This document shows positions 23,914 through 25,581 of a stretch of DNA of 25,581 bases, piece after piece. Source of the stretch: Bact-19 sp038319215 (GTDB lineage Bacteria; Bacteroidota; Bacteroidia; Bacteroidales; ML635J-15); assembly GCA_038319215.1 (NCBI GenBank), contig JBBQCZ010000043.1:1-25581 (forward strand), given 5' to 3'. The position numbers and the translations under genes were made by a program. Under the pieces are notes generated by a model that did not search any database, had not been told where the DNA came from, and saw only the letters and a list, made by a program, of their open reading frames with translations. The number at the start of each line of letters is the position of its first letter. Position 1 is the first letter of the stretch.

Positions 23914-25355
23914 TTAAAAAATTACTTTAAACTCGACACGACGGTTTTTAGCACGTCCCGCAGTAGTATTATTGTCTTCTACAGGGGTAGTTTCGCCATA
24001 GCCTTTTGCAGCCATTTTCGTAGCATCAATGCCTTTATCAACAATATATTTCATAACTGACTTTGCTCGTCTGTCTGATAAATCCATATTACTATTATCG
24101 TCACCTACATTGTCGGTATGTCCGTTTATCTGAAGGAAGTACTCCGGATTATCGTTCATTACTTTAACAACTTGATCGAGGATTACGAATGAAGTTTTCT
24201 TAATAACATCGCTACCAGTTTCAAACTGAATACCTGTTAATGCTTGTTCGAAAACTTTTTTAACTTCTTCTTTAACTTCTGGACATCCTTTGTTTGCAGC
24301 AATACCAAATACTTTTGGACATTTATCTAAATGATCTGGAATTCCGTCACCATCTGTATCAGGACAACCTTTAAACTGAACTAATCCCTTGATATTAGGA
24401 CATTCATCTTCTGAGTCAATAATACCATCACCATCAGAATCAGGACAACCAGCAAACTGAGCCAATCCTTTTACTTTAGGACAAGCATCTTCGCTATCAA
24501 TAATTCCATCTCCATCAGTATCTGGACAACCTGCAAATTGAGTTAAGCCTTTAACATCTGGACATTTATCTTCTGAATCGATAATACCATCACCGTCTCT
24601 ATCAGGACAGCCACCTAAATTTGCCAAACCTTTCGCATCTGGACATTTATCTAGATAATCAGCAACGCCATCACCATCTCTATCGAGAGGACATCCGCTT
24701 GCATCAACAGCAACACCTGCTGGAGTACCAGGACATTTATCTAATTTATCAGCAACACCATCTCCATCGGTATCTTTTGCTTTACCAAGATTAAATACTA
24801 TACCAATTTCTTGCTGAAAATATCCATCTTTCATTCCCTCTTGGGTAGTAGCAAGAACATCTCTAACATCATTATTTGTAAAGTTATAAGCAAACTGATA
24901 TTTAAGCGAAGCCCAATCAGTAAGATGATATTTTACGCCAACACCTGCTGGCACAATCAAATCGTTATCTACAGATAACCATCCGCGACTATCTGTATAA
25001 TTTGCCATACCAATACCTAACATAAGATAAGGAGAAATTTTACTATCTTCTTTCATTATGTAACCATTACTAAACTTATAAAACAAATTTAGACTTCCAT
25101 CGAATTTACGTACACGAAAGTTACTATAAGAATCTTTCCAATGTCCCATATCGCCATAGCTAACGCCAATTCCCAAATCAAACGAAGGATTCAAATATCG
25201 GCCAGAGTTAATCCGCCATAACCATAAAATGGTAGTTTAAACAAATCGCTACCCAATTCGCCAACATATTGATTGGTTCCACCATCAATGCCAATACCCC
25301 ATTTTTTATTTTCGGTCTGCGAAAACAAACCAACAGATAAAAATGTAAAAACTAC
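23914..25355 (-). pseudogene. OmpA-family protein with TSP3 repeats, broken by frameshift and 5' loss
   Basis: The gene encodes an outer-membrane beta-barrel domain, six thrombospondin type 3 repeats and a C-terminal OmpA peptidoglycan-binding domain (INGHTDNVG, LSDRRAKSV, GYGETTPVEDN, GRAKNRRVEF). The reading frame from about 25203 to 23914 is open and gives over 420 residues, but no good start exists there; the TTG at 25194 falls inside the barrel. The N-terminal part is in another frame: it reads VVFTFLSVGLFSQTENKKWG (signal peptide end and mature start), then GTNQYVGELGSDLFKLPFYG and GGLTLA, and stops at TGA 25193-25191. One extra base near 25200 would join GGLTLA to RYLNPSFDLGIG. Upstream of Val at 25355 there is no start codon before an in-frame TAG, and transposon sequence follows. 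It is likely a pseudogene, unless the frameshift is a sequencing error. Confidence 0.8.
24280..24774 (-). repeat. six thrombospondin type 3 repeats within ompA-like gene
   Basis: Six calcium-binding type repeats DxDGDGxxDxxDxCP...GCP; five have a 27-residue (81-bp) period and the first is 30 residues. The four central repeats are most alike at DNA level, which suggests recent duplication. The domain makes an extended, Ca2+-stiffened linker between barrel and peptidoglycan-binding domain. Confidence 0.88.
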
Positions 25356-25581
25356 TCCTGACTTTGACTATGCGTCACCCTAAAAGTTTTTCAAGAAATT
25401 TGGCTCAAAAAGTTTAGCGATAGTTTTGTGTTTTTCTGTGATCAGCATTGTTTTAGTTAGCATTTCGCCACTGGCAGGCAGCCTTATTTTTAAGGTGGTA
25501 ATGGTTTTAGCAATGTCCAATACCTTATCTACACTCAAATTTATATCACTCGATTTCAATATCCGTTCAAGCTCCTTATAC
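25350..25581 (-). mobile_element. IS1634-type insertion sequence, right part only
   Basis: The sequence right of about 25355 is unrelated to the ompA gene and encodes the end of a transposase on the minus strand. After its stop at 25380-25382 there are about 25-30 bp (GGGTGACGCATAGTCAAAGT) before ompA coding sequence resumes, which is where a terminal inverted repeat is expected. The exact border and target duplication cannot be set because the other end lies outside the window. Confidence 0.65.
25380..25581 (-). CDS. IS1634-family transposase, C-terminal fragment
   Basis: 66 residues run in from the window edge to TAG at 25382-25380. The visible sequence YKELERILKSSDINLSVDKV, then LDIAKTITTLKIRLP and TKTMLITEKHKTIAKLFEPN, fits my recollection of the C-terminal end of IS1634/IS4-like DDE transposases. 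The catalytic residues lie upstream, beyond the window. It is read on the same strand as the ompA remnant. Whether the element is complete and active cannot be told. Confidence 0.7.
   Translation of the reverse strand, partial: YKELERILKSSDINLSVDKVLDIAKTITTLKIRLPASGEMLTKTMLITEKHKTIAKLFEPNFLKNF

Noticed and set aside
25192..25194. TTG as the true start of the OmpA-family protein
   Set aside because: It falls in the middle of a barrel strand; signal peptide and first strands lie upstream in another frame.
1..25581. tRNA, rRNA or riboswitch
   Set aside because: No cloverleaf-like or rRNA-like sequence was recognised by eye in the gaps; the gaps are short and AT-rich.

Overview
The window reads as a chromosomal segment of a member of the Bacteroidota, probably a Bacteroidales-like environmental lineage. 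The DNA is AT-rich. Starts lack clear Shine-Dalgarno sequences, and several genes are preceded by the TAnnTTTG -7 box of this phylum. The gene families also fit: OmpA with thrombospondin type 3 repeats, a PadR/PspC pair, a fused OlsF-like acyltransferase, and an OPX/BY-kinase exopolysaccharide locus. Species cannot be set from the sequence alone.

Left end (1-504): no gene. It holds a C-rich edge, a 17-unit 7-bp tandem array, and an 8-bp tandem array split in two by a roughly 190-bp island of nested palindromes. Then come an ACR3 arsenite exporter (505-1536) and a DedA membrane protein whose stop overlaps the start of shikimate dehydrogenase aroE (1673-3153).

Minus-strand block (3330-8457): a small lipoprotein, a YkgJ-type cysteine-cluster protein, a fold-type I aminotransferase 5 nt downstream of an OlsF-like two-domain acyltransferase (candidate aminolipid synthesis pair), and an MFS transporter.

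Plus-strand block (8568-21260): a secreted C1B (bleomycin hydrolase-like) peptidase, an AsnB-type amidotransferase, a GT4 glycosyltransferase, an OPX outer-membrane export lipoprotein, a Wzc-like polysaccharide co-polymerase/tyrosine kinase with a Tyr/Gly-rich tail, a WecA/MraY-type phosphoglycosyl transferase, a membrane-anchored lytic transglycosylase, and uvrA. Gaps are 5-70 nt or the genes overlap. The middle of the block looks like an exopolysaccharide initiation/export module: the lipid-linked sugar is made by the WecA-like enzyme, extended by GT4, exported through OPX/Wzc, and the transglycosylase may open peptidoglycan for the exporter. No flippase or polymerase is visible, so the set is incomplete here.

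Right end: a PadR regulator and a PspC-domain membrane protein form an operon behind a 9-bp-arm inverted repeat that looks like an operator. A perfect 14-bp bidirectional terminator separates them from the convergent mscL. Upstream of mscL on the minus strand lies an ompA-like gene that appears broken twice: a one-base frameshift near 25200, and loss of its start and signal-peptide N terminus at about 25355, where an IS1634-type element begins and runs off the window.

I see no rRNA, tRNA or CRISPR array. No wholly new defence or biosynthetic system is evident. The most unusual material is the repeat/palindrome region at the left edge, the OlsF-aminotransferase pair, the PadR/PspC operator, and the doubly damaged ompA with the IS.
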